From Ruminococcus sp. (GTDB lineage: Bacteria; Bacillota; Clostridia; Oscillospirales; Acutalibacteraceae), in assembly GCA_023665555.1 (NCBI GenBank), contig JAMPDR010000006.1, positions 1 to 64,000 of the forward strand: DNA of 64,000 nucleotides, written 5' to 3'. Positions within the stretch are counted from its first letter, which is position 1; each line of letters starts with the position of its first letter. This document shows, piece by piece, positions 54,451 to 62,481 of the stretch. The translations under genes and the position numbers were made by a program. The notes below the pieces were generated by a model. That model was not told the origin of the DNA. It saw nothing but the letters and a program-made list of their open reading frames with translations, and did no database searches.

Positions 54451-54538
54451 CCATTTTTGAAAAAAAATTGTAAAAATTCAAAGTTAAGCATGTATCTATA
54501 TGTATCATGGAAGTTCATTACTGCTTACCGACTTTAAT

Positions 54539-54862
54539 TTACAAATTGGTTTTATATGCTTTTCCCCACTTTTCCATTTCATCAAGCAACGGACGTAAAG
54601 TTTCACCAAGCGGTGTGAGTGAATATTCGACCCTCGGAGGTACTTCCGCAAAAACCTTGCGATCGACCAGTCCGTCTTTTTCCATTGAACGCAAGCTATC
54701 AGTCAGAACCTTTTGGCTGATACCGTCAAGCGACTTTTGCAATTCATTAAATCTCCACGGACGTAAACGAAGATTGCGTATAATCAACAGTTTCCATTTA
54801 TTACCGATTAAAGAAACCGTTGTTGCCACATCACACTCAGGCAATTCTGCTTTTGTTTTCAT
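54539..54862 (-). CDS. HxlR-family winged-helix regulator
   Basis: 107 residues from the ATG at 54862 with GGAGGCAG 7 bases upstream. Features: early Cys (about residue 10, P-E-C-D-V), I-G-N-K-W-K-L-L-I-I-R-N-L (about 19-31), R-F-N-E-L-Q-K-S-L-D-G-I-S-Q-K-V-L-T, and V-E-Y-S-L-T-P-L-G at the wing. Some HxlR proteins sense oxidants or electrophiles through a conserved Cys. It points away from the RiPP locus with about 250 bases between the two starts, so it is the natural candidate regulator of that locus. Confidence 0.9.
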   Translation of the reverse strand: MKTKAELPECDVATTVSLIGNKWKLLIIRNLRLRPWRFNELQKSLDGISQKVLTDSLRSMEKDGLVDRKVFAEVPPRVEYSLTPLGETLRPLLDEMEKWGKAYKTNL

Positions 54863-55032
54863 ATGCTGCCTCCAATACATTCATTTTTTTATGTTACATT
54901 GATATTATACTGTTATGTATTTGCAAAGTCAATAAATCAATATCGCACAAAATGAAAATTACCATATCGGCTTATCTGTTTCATTTTTACCGAAAAATCA
55001 CATTCAGACAATAGTTACAAAAAAGTGCGTAC

Positions 55033-55060
55033 TTGTACAAAAAGAAAAAATCCGTATAAT
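55033..55060 (+). promoter_or_regulatory. Promoter and possible operator of the Cys-rich peptide locus
   Basis: TTGTAC (55033-55038), 16 bases, TATAAT (55055-55060). The -35 region overlaps GTACTTGTAC (about 55029-55038), a short palindrome that could be a regulator site. The peptide ATG follows 53 bases later. Confidence 0.65.
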
Positions 55061-55113
55061 AGCAGATACAGAGGAAAACAATCCGCTGAATATATTACAA
55101 GGAGGAAATAATA

Positions 55114-55287
55114 ATGGCACTTTCAAACCTTTCCGGATGGAATGATGAAAAGACTGCATCAGCTTGTGGTGCTACCTGCGGTGCTTCTGACGAGATTTTT
55201 GTTGCACCCGTTTGCTGTGCAGCCCATCCACCCGAAGAGAAGCCCGCTGCTTGCGGCTCTGCATGCGGTGCAGGCGACAAGGAATAA
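55114..55287 (+). CDS. Six-cysteine RiPP precursor peptide (ACGX-like)
   Basis: 57 residues from the ATG at 55114 with AAGGAGGAA 8 bases upstream. The N-terminal 16 residues (M-A-L-S-N-L-S-G-W-N-D-E...) look like a short leader. Six Cys lie at 18, 22, 34, 35, 47 and 51, in a mirror-symmetric pattern C-X3-C-X11-C-C-X11-C-X3-C. The two outer pairs read A-C-G-A-T-C-G-A and A-C-G-S-A-C-G-A, so ACGX-type units. It is followed by a hairpin and a radical SAM/SPASM gene, as in Cys-rich peptide systems where the enzyme makes thioether or related crosslinks. From memory this resembles the group TIGRFAMs calls the ACGX system. Confidence 0.85.
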   Translation: MALSNLSGWNDEKTASACGATCGASDEIFVAPVCCAAHPPEEKPAACGSACGAGDKE

Positions 55288-55309
55288 TTCCTTGCATCTG
55301 TTCTAACTG

Positions 55310-55342
55310 TTCCCGATGGGAATCGTCTTGTCGGGAATTTTT
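55310..55342 (+). terminator. Attenuator-like hairpin between precursor and maturase genes
   Basis: TTCCCGA / TCGGGAA, a 7-bp stem with a 14-base loop, followed by TTTTTG. Its position 23 bases past the precursor stop and 50 bases before the maturase fits partial termination, giving more precursor than enzyme message. Confidence 0.75.
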
Positions 55343-55391
55343 GAAAAATATATCGGTAAAAAACGATTTGATATATAGTGAGGTCAATACG

Positions 55392-56423
55392 ATGAAACAG
55401 TATTTTTCTTTTCAATGGCATATTACTGACGAATGTGATCAGCGGTGCAAGCATTGTTACATTTATTCCGGTGACGTTTGCAAGAAGATTGATTCTATGA
55501 ACCGGCAGCAAATGCAGGACACTTTTTATAACTGTTTGGATTTTTGCAAGGTGTACAACCGCCTGCCCTATTTCTACATTACAGGCGGTGATCCAATACT
55601 TCACCCTGATTTTTGGCGCCTGCTCACGTTACTTCATGACCACAACATACCTTTCACCATTCTCGGTAATCCTTTTCATCTTGACGATCAAGTGTGCAGT
55701 AAACTGAAATATTACGGCTGTAGAAATTATCAGCTTTCCATTGACGGACTACGTGAAACTCACGACTGGTTTCGCAAACCCGGTTCTTATGATTGTACTT
55801 TGGAGAAAATCGGATGCATTAATCGTGCCGGTATCCGAAGCGTGATTATGACTACAGTCTCCAAAACAAATCGCATTGAAGTGCCGGGAATCATTGACGC
55901 CGTAGTAAAAGCCGGGGCAAATGTGTTTGCGTTCTCGCGCTATGTTCCCAGCGGAGGGGATTTGGACGCTAGCATGACACCGCAGGAATACCGTGAGTTG
56001 CTCGCCATCTGCGACAAAAAGTTCAAGGAATATGAGGCTGCCGGATGCAACACCTATTTCAATAAAAAAGACCATCTTTGGACACTGTATGAGTACGAAA
56101 CAGGTACATTTAAAATTCCTCAAAATGCAAAAGAAGGCATGATATACAGCGGCTGTAACTGCGGCAACTGCCACATTACGATTCTCCCCACAGGAGATAT
56201 TTACGCATGCCGCAGAGTTGCGGAAAGCAAAGTCGGCAATGTGTTCCATGACAGACTTGCCGATGTGTGGGTATGTCAAATGGATACATACCGTGAATAT
56301 ACCAAGTTCGAGAAATGCTCAAAATGTGAACTTGCTCCATATTGCCGCGGCTGTCCTGCTGTTGCAAAAGGAACAAACGGAGATTTTTACAGTGCCGATC
56401 CTCAATGTTGGAAGGAGATATAA
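55392..56423 (+). CDS. Radical SAM/SPASM peptide maturase
   Basis: 343 residues from the ATG at 55392 (TGAGGT upstream). Radical SAM motif C-D-Q-R-C-K-H-C at about residues 15-22; T-G-G-D-P (about 64); L-S-I-D-G-L (about 118); SPASM region with many Cys (S-G-C-N-C-G-N-C, I-Y-A-C-R-R, C-S-K-C-E-L-A-P-Y-C-R-G-C-P), which would hold two auxiliary 4Fe-4S clusters. No separate RiPP recognition element is evident at the N-terminus. The adjacent Cys-rich peptide is its likely substrate. Confidence 0.9.
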   Translation: MKQYFSFQWHITDECDQRCKHCYIYSGDVCKKIDSMNRQQMQDTFYNCLDFCKVYNRLPYFYITGGDPILHPDFWRLLTLLHDHNIPFTILGNPFHLDDQVCSKLKYYGCRNYQLSIDGLRETHDWFRKPGSYDCTLEKIGCINRAGIRSVIMTTVSKTNRIEVPGIIDAVVKAGANVFAFSRYVPSGGDLDASMTPQEYRELLAICDKKFKEYEAAGCNTYFNKKDHLWTLYEYETGTFKIPQNAKEGMIYSGCNCGNCHITILPTGDIYACRRVAESKVGNVFHDRLADVWVCQMDTYREYTKFEKCSKCELAPYCRGCPAVAKGTNGDFYSADPQCWKEI

Positions 56424-56425
56424 CG

Positions 56426-57001
56426 ATGTTAATGGATTTAATTAAGGCTCGCCATTCAATTCGGAAATATACAGACCGTCAAATAAGCCGTGAAGACATG
56501 GAATTGATACTCGAAGCAGGAAATTACGCTCCAAATGCAGGCGGTGGTCAGCGCAGCATGATGATTGGGGTGAGAAACAAAGAACTGACAACCAAAATAG
56601 GCATCATGAATCTTGCAAAGTTTGACCGTACACATCTTGCAGGCTCTTATGTTTCAAAAGAACAGCCGAGTGTAATTGATGATTCCACAATGAAAAACGG
56701 TTTTTACGGTGCTCCTGCCGTTATTGCAATTTTCGGACAGAACAATTTCATGTTTCGGATAGCCGACGCTTTCTGCTGTGCTGAAAATATGGTTTTACAG
56801 GCAACAGAACTTGGCATTTCCTCTTGTATAATTTCTCGCGGTGAAGAAACTTTTATCAGCGATGAGGGCAAGGCAATTCTGAGAGAATGGAAAATACCCG
56901 AAAACTACTCTGCAATCTGTTTTATCACGCTTGGATATATTGACGGTGAACAGCCGCATACAAAACCAAGAAAAACAAATCGTGTTAAAATAATTGAGTG
57001 A
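56426..57001 (+). CDS. Nitroreductase-family flavoprotein
   Basis: 191 residues. ATG at 56426 lies 2 bases past the maturase stop, with AAGGAGA upstream. FMN-binding segments: R-H-S-I-R-K-Y (about 9-15), A-P-N-A-G-G-G-Q (about 38-45), G-A-P-A-V-I (about 97) and a C-terminal L-G-Y-I-D-G-E-Q-P. Nitroreductase-fold enzymes can oxidise peptide rings or reduce quinones and thiol-derived groups. The tight coupling to the maturase suggests a role in the peptide pathway, but no direct evidence is visible. Confidence 0.88.
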   Translation: MLMDLIKARHSIRKYTDRQISREDMELILEAGNYAPNAGGGQRSMMIGVRNKELTTKIGIMNLAKFDRTHLAGSYVSKEQPSVIDDSTMKNGFYGAPAVIAIFGQNNFMFRIADAFCCAENMVLQATELGISSCIISRGEETFISDEGKAILREWKIPENYSAICFITLGYIDGEQPHTKPRKTNRVKIIE

Positions 57002-57006
57002 GGTAA

Positions 57007-57243
57007 TATGACACAACAGGAAAACCAAATATATTTAATCAAAGAGTTCTGTTTTTGGAACTCGGTGTGGGATATAACACTCCCGTGATTATAAAATACC
57101 CGTTTTGGCGCTTGACAGTAAAAAACAGCAAAGCCGTTTATGTATGTATTAATTACGGCGAATCGGCATGTCCGAACGAGATTGAAAGGCAGTCGCTTTG
57201 TATTGACAGTGATATAGGAAGTGTGCTGAAGAAACTGATTTGA
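57007..57243 (+). pseudogene. C-terminal remnant of a SIR2-family (NAD-dependent deacylase) protein
   Basis: The frame open from 57007 to TGA 57243 encodes Q-R-V-L-F-L-E-L-G-V-G-Y-N-T-P-V-I-I-K-Y-P-F-W, then Y-V-C-I-N-Y-G and I-D-S-D-I-G. This matches the end of the clostridial Sir2 proteins, where the NAD-binding N-terminal domain comes first. That domain (G-A-G-x-S motif) is missing, and there is no good start. An ATG at 57008 in another frame gives only 26 codons. Confidence 0.65.
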
Positions 57244-57251
57244 TATACTTA

Positions 57252-57299
57252 AATAACCGGCATCTGACTGAAAAGCACATCAGTCAGATGCCGGTTATT
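57252..57299. terminator. Strong bidirectional terminator
   Basis: A 20-bp perfect stem (AATAACCGGCATCTGACTGA and its complement) with an 8-base loop, followed by TTAAAAG on plus and by TTTAAGTATATC on minus. It separates the plus-strand RiPP locus from the convergent GH2 gene. Confidence 0.85.
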
Positions 57300-57314
57300 T
57301 TAAAAGAGTTCCGA

Positions 57315-58922
57315 TTAACGCGATTGCAGTTCCGTCAGCAATTTATATGATGGCTTTTCGTTGCCGTATAAATCCGTTGAGCCATGAACACGCTGACGCA
57401 TCTTATCCTCGCCTGCTTCGCCGCAATGCGTGCGGTAGTCATTGAGCGAGAACCACATATAACCGCATATGTTATCTATCTTCGCATACATTTCAAGTCT
57501 TTCTTTGAGGATTCTTGCACGCTCTACATCTCCGCCTTTGAAGTGCGGTTCGCAAAGTCCGAATTCTGAAACAAGCAAAGGCATACCCGTTGCCTTTTTA
57601 CAGGTTCTTATCATATGGCTTTTAATATCTTCACTAGGCTCCCACAGACCGAGATAATCATTCCACATTGCAATATCGCCGTAAAGTGTTCCATCGTCTT
57701 TATCAGCATTTTCAATTCTGCTCAAAGTATTTGAAACATAGTTCACAAGCCGTCTGTTGTCCAGTGCTTTGAAATAGCCAATCATGTTTTTGATATACTC
57801 AATTGTAGGCTCAGTTTCAGCTCCGAGTTCATTGCCTACACCCCAGCATATAATTGATGGATGGTTTGAATGAAAATACACCATTTCATCTGCCTGTTGT
57901 TTTGCAATGTCAAGCTGAAGTGCTGTCGCCTGTTTCGGATGTCCCCAATAAGGAATTTCTTCCTGAACCAGCAATCCGTTTTCATCACACCAATCAAACA
58001 AGCTGTCGTCCTGCTGCCAATGAAAGCGAGTAAATACACAGCCTGCATTTTTTAACTGTTTCAGGCACTTTATGCTATGTTCAAGCGGCTCTGCCATACC
58101 AAAATCGGGGTGCGAGCCGGGCATCCACTCACAGCCTTTGAGATATATTTCTCTACCGTTCAAAAGAACTTTTTCACCCTTTACTTCAATGTTTCTCAAA
58201 CCGGTACGTATTTCGTAATAATCATCATCTGTTTCAAGAGCGATTCTGTAAAGATTCGGCGAACTGACATCCCATAATTTTAAATCATGGAAGTCAAGTT
58301 TAATTTCATTAGTGATATTATCAAACTGCCTTTCGATAACAGTTTTATTTTCTGCATAGTCAATCATCCGAACGGTTACACTTTTTGCCCGATTATCAAG
58401 AAAAGCAGTTCTCAGCAAAAGGATTCCGTCGCACAAGTTTCCGTTAATTGATTCAATTTTTTCTTCGGCTCTGATATATTCGATTGCAGACTTCGGCATA
58501 AAATTCAGTTCAGCTTTTCTGATAATACCGCCGTCATCCGCCCAGTCAAAATCGCCCTGATGCGGAAGCATTTCTTCAATATGCGTGTTATCAACAAAAA
58601 CCTTGATTACATTTTCTGCACCATAGTGAATCTTCCCGGTTACATCGAATTTAAACGGTGTATAACCGGAACGACTGTGTTCACCTGCAAAAGCACCGTT
58701 GATATATACTTTTGCAGTATGATACACTGCATCAAACGATATGAATGCCTTATCGTCTTTTAAGTTTTCATTGATAAACACAGTAGTTTCATATTCAGCG
58801 ACTCCTCTGTGTTTCATCACCTCATCGTCAACATTCCATGTATGCGGTATGGTGACGTTGGCTGCATAATTTAATTCATTGATTTTAAAATTCCATTTGT
58901 TTAAAGAAATATTGTATCTCAT
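57315..58922 (-). CDS. Glycoside hydrolase family 2 (beta-galactosidase/beta-glucuronidase type)
   Basis: 535 residues from the ATG at 58922 with AGGGGG 6 bases upstream. Jelly-roll domain (residues 1-165), beta-sandwich, then TIM barrel. Acid/base Glu in C-W-G-V-G-N-E-L (about 363) and nucleophile Glu in L-L-V-S-E-F-G-L (about 455); R-F-H-W-Q-Q also fits. No signal peptide. It is near the size of beta-glucuronidases (about 600) and far smaller than LacZ; specificity open. Divergent AraC gene suggests substrate-induced control. Confidence 0.92.
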   Translation of the reverse strand: MRYNISLNKWNFKINELNYAANVTIPHTWNVDDEVMKHRGVAEYETTVFINENLKDDKAFISFDAVYHTAKVYINGAFAGEHSRSGYTPFKFDVTGKIHYGAENVIKVFVDNTHIEEMLPHQGDFDWADDGGIIRKAELNFMPKSAIEYIRAEEKIESINGNLCDGILLLRTAFLDNRAKSVTVRMIDYAENKTVIERQFDNITNEIKLDFHDLKLWDVSSPNLYRIALETDDDYYEIRTGLRNIEVKGEKVLLNGREIYLKGCEWMPGSHPDFGMAEPLEHSIKCLKQLKNAGCVFTRFHWQQDDSLFDWCDENGLLVQEEIPYWGHPKQATALQLDIAKQQADEMVYFHSNHPSIICWGVGNELGAETEPTIEYIKNMIGYFKALDNRRLVNYVSNTLSRIENADKDDGTLYGDIAMWNDYLGLWEPSEDIKSHMIRTCKKATGMPLLVSEFGLCEPHFKGGDVERARILKERLEMYAKIDNICGYMWFSLNDYRTHCGEAGEDKMRQRVHGSTDLYGNEKPSYKLLTELQSR

Positions 58923-59056
58923 TTTTATCCCCCTAAGCAAAATATTTAGAAATATCGCTTATATATTTGACTTTAGATTATTTTTATTATAATATCTTTT
59001 TATAAAGATTTGTTTTGAAATTATATCAAAAAATTTAGAAATCTTATTTTAATGTT

Positions 59057-59887
59057 ATGGAACTTTTAGGTAACGGTCTTAATAACAACTCACATATGTA
59101 TTTTTACACTCCGTCACAAACGGCAAAAAAATTGTTGTACTATCCGATTGCTGTCGGTGAATTTCAATGTAACAGCGACTATAACGTTTCGCGAAAAAAA
59201 TATGACAGTTTTCTTGCTGTTTATGTGCTTACCGGAAGTATAACAATGATTCAGGATGAAATACAGCTGACAGCCAAAAGCAGTGAACTGCTTCTGATCG
59301 ATTGCTACAAAGAACACCGCTATTTCACAAGCAGCAGCGCCCACACCTTGTGGGTGCATTTTGACGGAAACAATTCACGTGAGTGGTTTGCTGAAATCAC
59401 ATCTCAAAAAACGCAAAAAATAAAATGCACCCGACAGACATCGGAATGCATTTTTGACATAATCAATCAAGTCAGAAATAACCAAAGCGAATATGCTATT
59501 TCAAATTCTATCTACTCCCTGCTCTGCATTTTAGCAAAAAATGATGATATCAAACAGGATATCGATAAATCAGCACGAATTGAATCAGCAAAGGAATTTA
59601 TCAAATCAAACTATGACAGGCATTTAACCTTACATGAAATTGCAGCCGCGGCACACATGAGTGTATCTTACTTTTCAAGGATTTTCAAAGAATCGGCAGG
59701 CTTTTCACCATATGATTATCTGCTTGCAATCAGGCTCGACAAAGCAATGGAATTATTGCAGAAAACAGAAAGTTCAATTGAGATCATTGCATATAAAACA
59801 GGATTTAACAGCGCATCAAATTTTATTTATTTTTTCAAAAAGAAAACCGGTATCTCACCGTTGAAATTCAGAAGGTTAAAGTTTTAA
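59057..59887 (+). CDS. AraC-family transcriptional regulator
   Basis: 276 residues. N-terminal cupin-type sugar-sensing domain (about residues 30-130) and C-terminal double HTH from about 170: L-T-L-H-E-I-A-A-A-A-H-M-S-V-S-Y-F-S-R-I-F-K then I-A-Y-K-T-G-F-N-S-A-S-N-F-I-Y-F-F-K-K. Divergent from the GH2 gene, which it probably controls. Confidence 0.93.
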   Translation: MELLGNGLNNNSHMYFYTPSQTAKKLLYYPIAVGEFQCNSDYNVSRKKYDSFLAVYVLTGSITMIQDEIQLTAKSSELLLIDCYKEHRYFTSSSAHTLWVHFDGNNSREWFAEITSQKTQKIKCTRQTSECIFDIINQVRNNQSEYAISNSIYSLLCILAKNDDIKQDIDKSARIESAKEFIKSNYDRHLTLHEIAAAAHMSVSYFSRIFKESAGFSPYDYLLAIRLDKAMELLQKTESSIEIIAYKTGFNSASNFIYFFKKKTGISPLKFRRLKF

Positions 59888-59988
59888 AGATGGTATGTTC
59901 CATTATAACTGTAACCTTGATTTTTACTGCAACAAATGATACAATATAAAAAATTTATATTTGCAGTCAGAAAGGCTTGGTAATACCT

Positions 59989-60651
59989 ATGATTAAGATT
60001 TCTCCGTCAATTCTCTCCTGCGATTATTCGCGCATGGGGGAAGAATTTGAAAATATGAAAAAATGCGGTGCCGATTGGCTTCATATTGATGTTATGGACG
60101 GTCACTTTGTTCCTAACATTACACTCGGTGCACCAATTGTTAAATGCATGAGAAAGTGCTCTGACCTTGTTTTTGATGTGCACCTCATGATCAGCGATCC
60201 GAAGAAATATATCCCCGATTTCGTCAAGGCAGGTGCGGATGTTATAACTTTCCACATTGAATCCGACTCTCCGGTTGAGGAAACCATAGACCTCATCCGC
60301 AACAGCGGCTGTGTCGCTTCACTTTCAGTAAAGCCCGGCACACCTGTTGAGGCTGTTTTCCCTTATCTTGATAAACTCGGCATGGTTCTTGTCATGACAG
60401 TTGAACCGGGATTCGGCGGTCAGGGTTTCATGGCTGATATGATGCCAAAGGTTACTGCTTTGCACGAAGAGATAAAGCGCAGAGGTCTTGATGTTGACAT
60501 TCAGGTTGACGGCGGAGTAAGCCTTAAAACAGTTGAACAATGCGCCAAGGCAGGTGCAAATGTACTTGTTGCAGGCAGTGCAATTTTCGGCTCAGACGAC
60601 CCGAAAGCAACAATCAGTCAGATGCGTTCAATTGCCGCAAAGCACTTTTAA
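59989..60651 (+). CDS. rpe: Ribulose-phosphate 3-epimerase
   Basis: 220 residues from the ATG at 59989. TIM-barrel enzyme of the pentose phosphate pathway: S-P-S-I-L-S-C-D-Y (4-12), H-I-D-V-M-D-G-H-F-V-P-N (about 34-45), H-L-M-I, M-T-V-E-P-G-F-G-G-Q (about 138-147), V-D-G-G-V-S (about 173). The 3' end overlaps the convergent MecA-like gene by 24 bases. Confidence 0.96.
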   Translation: MIKISPSILSCDYSRMGEEFENMKKCGADWLHIDVMDGHFVPNITLGAPIVKCMRKCSDLVFDVHLMISDPKKYIPDFVKAGADVITFHIESDSPVEETIDLIRNSGCVASLSVKPGTPVEAVFPYLDKLGMVLVMTVEPGFGGQGFMADMMPKVTALHEEIKRRGLDVDIQVDGGVSLKTVEQCAKAGANVLVAGSAIFGSDDPKATISQMRSIAAKHF

Positions 60652-61167
60652 CGCGTCATGAGCAATAATACAATTCCAATATTCACGCGTTCTTTGTTCC
60701 GATAAACTGTCACTGTCTTCAAGGTTCATATATTCCCCCAAAAGCAGTGATAACCTTTCATCGCAGTTTTTAACGATCAAACGATATTTTTCATCCTTTT
60801 GATAAAGCACGCTTTCTGTTGCCATATCAACTGTTGACTTCAAAACGCGTACCATGTCAAGAATATTGTTAAAATCATCCGTTTCAAAAATACTGACACT
60901 GCTGTTGACATATTCTGTTTCATCATTCTTGCTGAAAATTATCAGGCAGCCGCCGATTAAATCCGGCATAACGTCAATTCTGATTTCGTTTTCACGATTG
61001 AGCATGATTCCTGTTTCGGCGCTCGCCTCATCGAGGATGCGGTGAATTGTATCTCTGACATGTTCATCAGAATAATCAAGTTCATCATAACTCAGTTTGA
61101 GAAGTTCAAGATCTTCATTGGAAAGTTCGGCAAGGATGCAATTTTTGCACGTTGATTCAAATTTCAT
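60628..61167 (-). CDS. MecA-like ClpC adaptor protein
   Basis: 179 residues from the ATG at 61167 with AAGGAGA 6 bases upstream. The order of segments follows MecA: N-terminal L-S-N-E-D-L (about 15), I-L-D-E-A-S-A-E-T-G (about 42), I-D-V-M-P (about 62), then the C-terminal S-V-L-Y-Q-K-D-E-K-Y-R-L-I-V (about 119) and L-L-G-E-Y. In Bacillus MecA delivers clients to ClpCP; this copy is shorter. The N-terminus has two Cys in C-K-N-C, not common in MecA. Identification is by pattern only. Confidence 0.6.
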   Translation of the reverse strand: MKFESTCKNCILAELSNEDLELLKLSYDELDYSDEHVRDTIHRILDEASAETGIMLNRENEIRIDVMPDLIGGCLIIFSKNDETEYVNSSVSIFETDDFNNILDMVRVLKSTVDMATESVLYQKDEKYRLIVKNCDERLSLLLGEYMNLEDSDSLSEQRTREYWNCIIAHDALKVLCGN

Positions 61168-61246
61168 TTTGTTCTCCTTTTTATTAAAGCAACAGCATAC
61201 AAACATCGGCAAGAAATTTTGCCGTATATATGCATACAGATTTTTT

Positions 61247-61271
61247 GAAGCACTGATCAATTCAGAGTTTC
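61247..61271. repeat. Short interspersed palindrome, copy 2
   Basis: GAAGCACTGATCAATTCAGAGTTTC differs at only three or so positions from the copy at 36515-36541. It lies between the divergent MecA-like gene and the Rnf cluster. Confidence 0.55.
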
Positions 61272-61347
61272 ACTGATATGATGATATCGCATCAGCGAAA
61301 ACTTTTCAATGCACAAATTATGGCAGCCGCCGAAGAGGTGATATTAA

Positions 61348-62481
61348 GTGGCAAAAACAAGAAAATTCGACTTTTTCAAAACCGATGACCCTTTGTTCAA
61401 ATACAGCGTTGACATTCTGCTTTTAGGTTTATGCCTATTAGTTCCCGGAACATTTTTCGGCGGAATAACCGCAATATATCAAGCTGTAACATGTATGGCT
61501 GCTGCGGCTGTTTGTGAATATATCGGATTCAAACTTGTACTCAAAAAGAACCCTGTCGGCAATCTGAGCGCAATTTCAACCGGACTCATAATTTCTTTGC
61601 TTCTTCCGTCATGTGCACCGCTTTGGGTCGGTATTTCAGCATCTGCATTTGCAATTATTGTTGCAAAACTGCCATTTGGCGGAGCAAGAAATGCGCCGTT
61701 TGTACCCGCCGCCGCAGGAATTTGTTTTGTCAGCATCTGCTTTCCGGAACAGATGTCAACATTTGCCGCCGCGTCATCAGGCTGGCAGGCAATTTTCAGC
61801 ACAAGCGAAAACTTCACGACAGGCACAACCTTGCTTAATATGCTGGAAAAAGGCACCGGCATTGACCTTGATATTTTCGGAATTACATCTATTCTTTCAG
61901 GCTCATATCCCGGTGCAATAGGAACAACATGTGTTCTTGCAATGTTCGGTGTTACGGCATATATTTTTATCCGCCGTCCAAGCAGACTTATTTCTTCAAT
62001 GGGATATATTCTTGCGGCAGCAATATTTGCGGCGATTTTTCCGAGAACAAATGCAGGCATTATCAATTCAATGGTGACTGAACTTTGCGCAGGTTCTCTT
62101 CTTTTCATTGCTTTGCTGATTGTCAACGACCCTGTCACGTCACCGAAAAAGCCGCTTGCATCATTTGTTTACGGTGTCGTTGCAGGAATAATTTGCATGC
62201 TGTTGAGAAGATACGCAAAAATTGATGATACCGGTTGCTTCAGCGTCATGATTATAAATGCTATTTGGCCGGTTATTGCAAAAGAAACAGCAACTGACCA
62301 TGCACCGGATAAACGAAAAAACTCAATTTTAAAAAAAGCTGCAAAACTTGATAAAAAGGCTGCAAAGAATAATATAGGCGAAACCGACACCGTCCGTAAA
62401 GATACAGAATCTGTAGTTGAAGATTCAAATAGTTCAGTCATTTCCGACGAAGAAAAATCAAGCGGAGGTGATGAGCAGTGA
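61348..62481 (+). CDS. rnfD: RnfD-like electron transport complex subunit
   Basis: 377 residues from the GTG at 61348 with GAGGTG 9 bases upstream. NQR2/RnfD fold with about eight membrane helices; T-T-G-T-T-L-L (about 157) matches the site where RnfD/NqrB carry covalently bound FMN on Thr (canonical S-G-A-T-P-L). A charged C-terminal extension of about 65 residues (Lys then Glu/Asp/Ser) is not usual. Part of an ion-pumping ferredoxin:NAD oxidoreductase, if the complex is functional. Confidence 0.85.
   Translation: MAKTRKFDFFKTDDPLFKYSVDILLLGLCLLVPGTFFGGITAIYQAVTCMAAAAVCEYIGFKLVLKKNPVGNLSAISTGLIISLLLPSCAPLWVGISASAFAIIVAKLPFGGARNAPFVPAAAGICFVSICFPEQMSTFAAASSGWQAIFSTSENFTTGTTLLNMLEKGTGIDLDIFGITSILSGSYPGAIGTTCVLAMFGVTAYIFIRRPSRLISSMGYILAAAIFAAIFPRTNAGIINSMVTELCAGSLLFIALLIVNDPVTSPKKPLASFVYGVVAGIICMLLRRYAKIDDTGCFSVMIINAIWPVIAKETATDHAPDKRKNSILKKAAKLDKKAAKNNIGETDTVRKDTESVVEDSNSSVISDEEKSSGGDEQ

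Noticed and set aside
55095-55604. Minus-strand 169-codon ORF across the RiPP precursor
   Set aside because: No start signal, and it is the complement of the Cys-rich peptide and maturase start, which have far better signals.
57008-57088. 26-codon ORF from the ATG at 57008
   Set aside because: It has GAGG upstream but shifts out of the SIR2 frame and ends at once; most likely debris of the SIR2 remnant.
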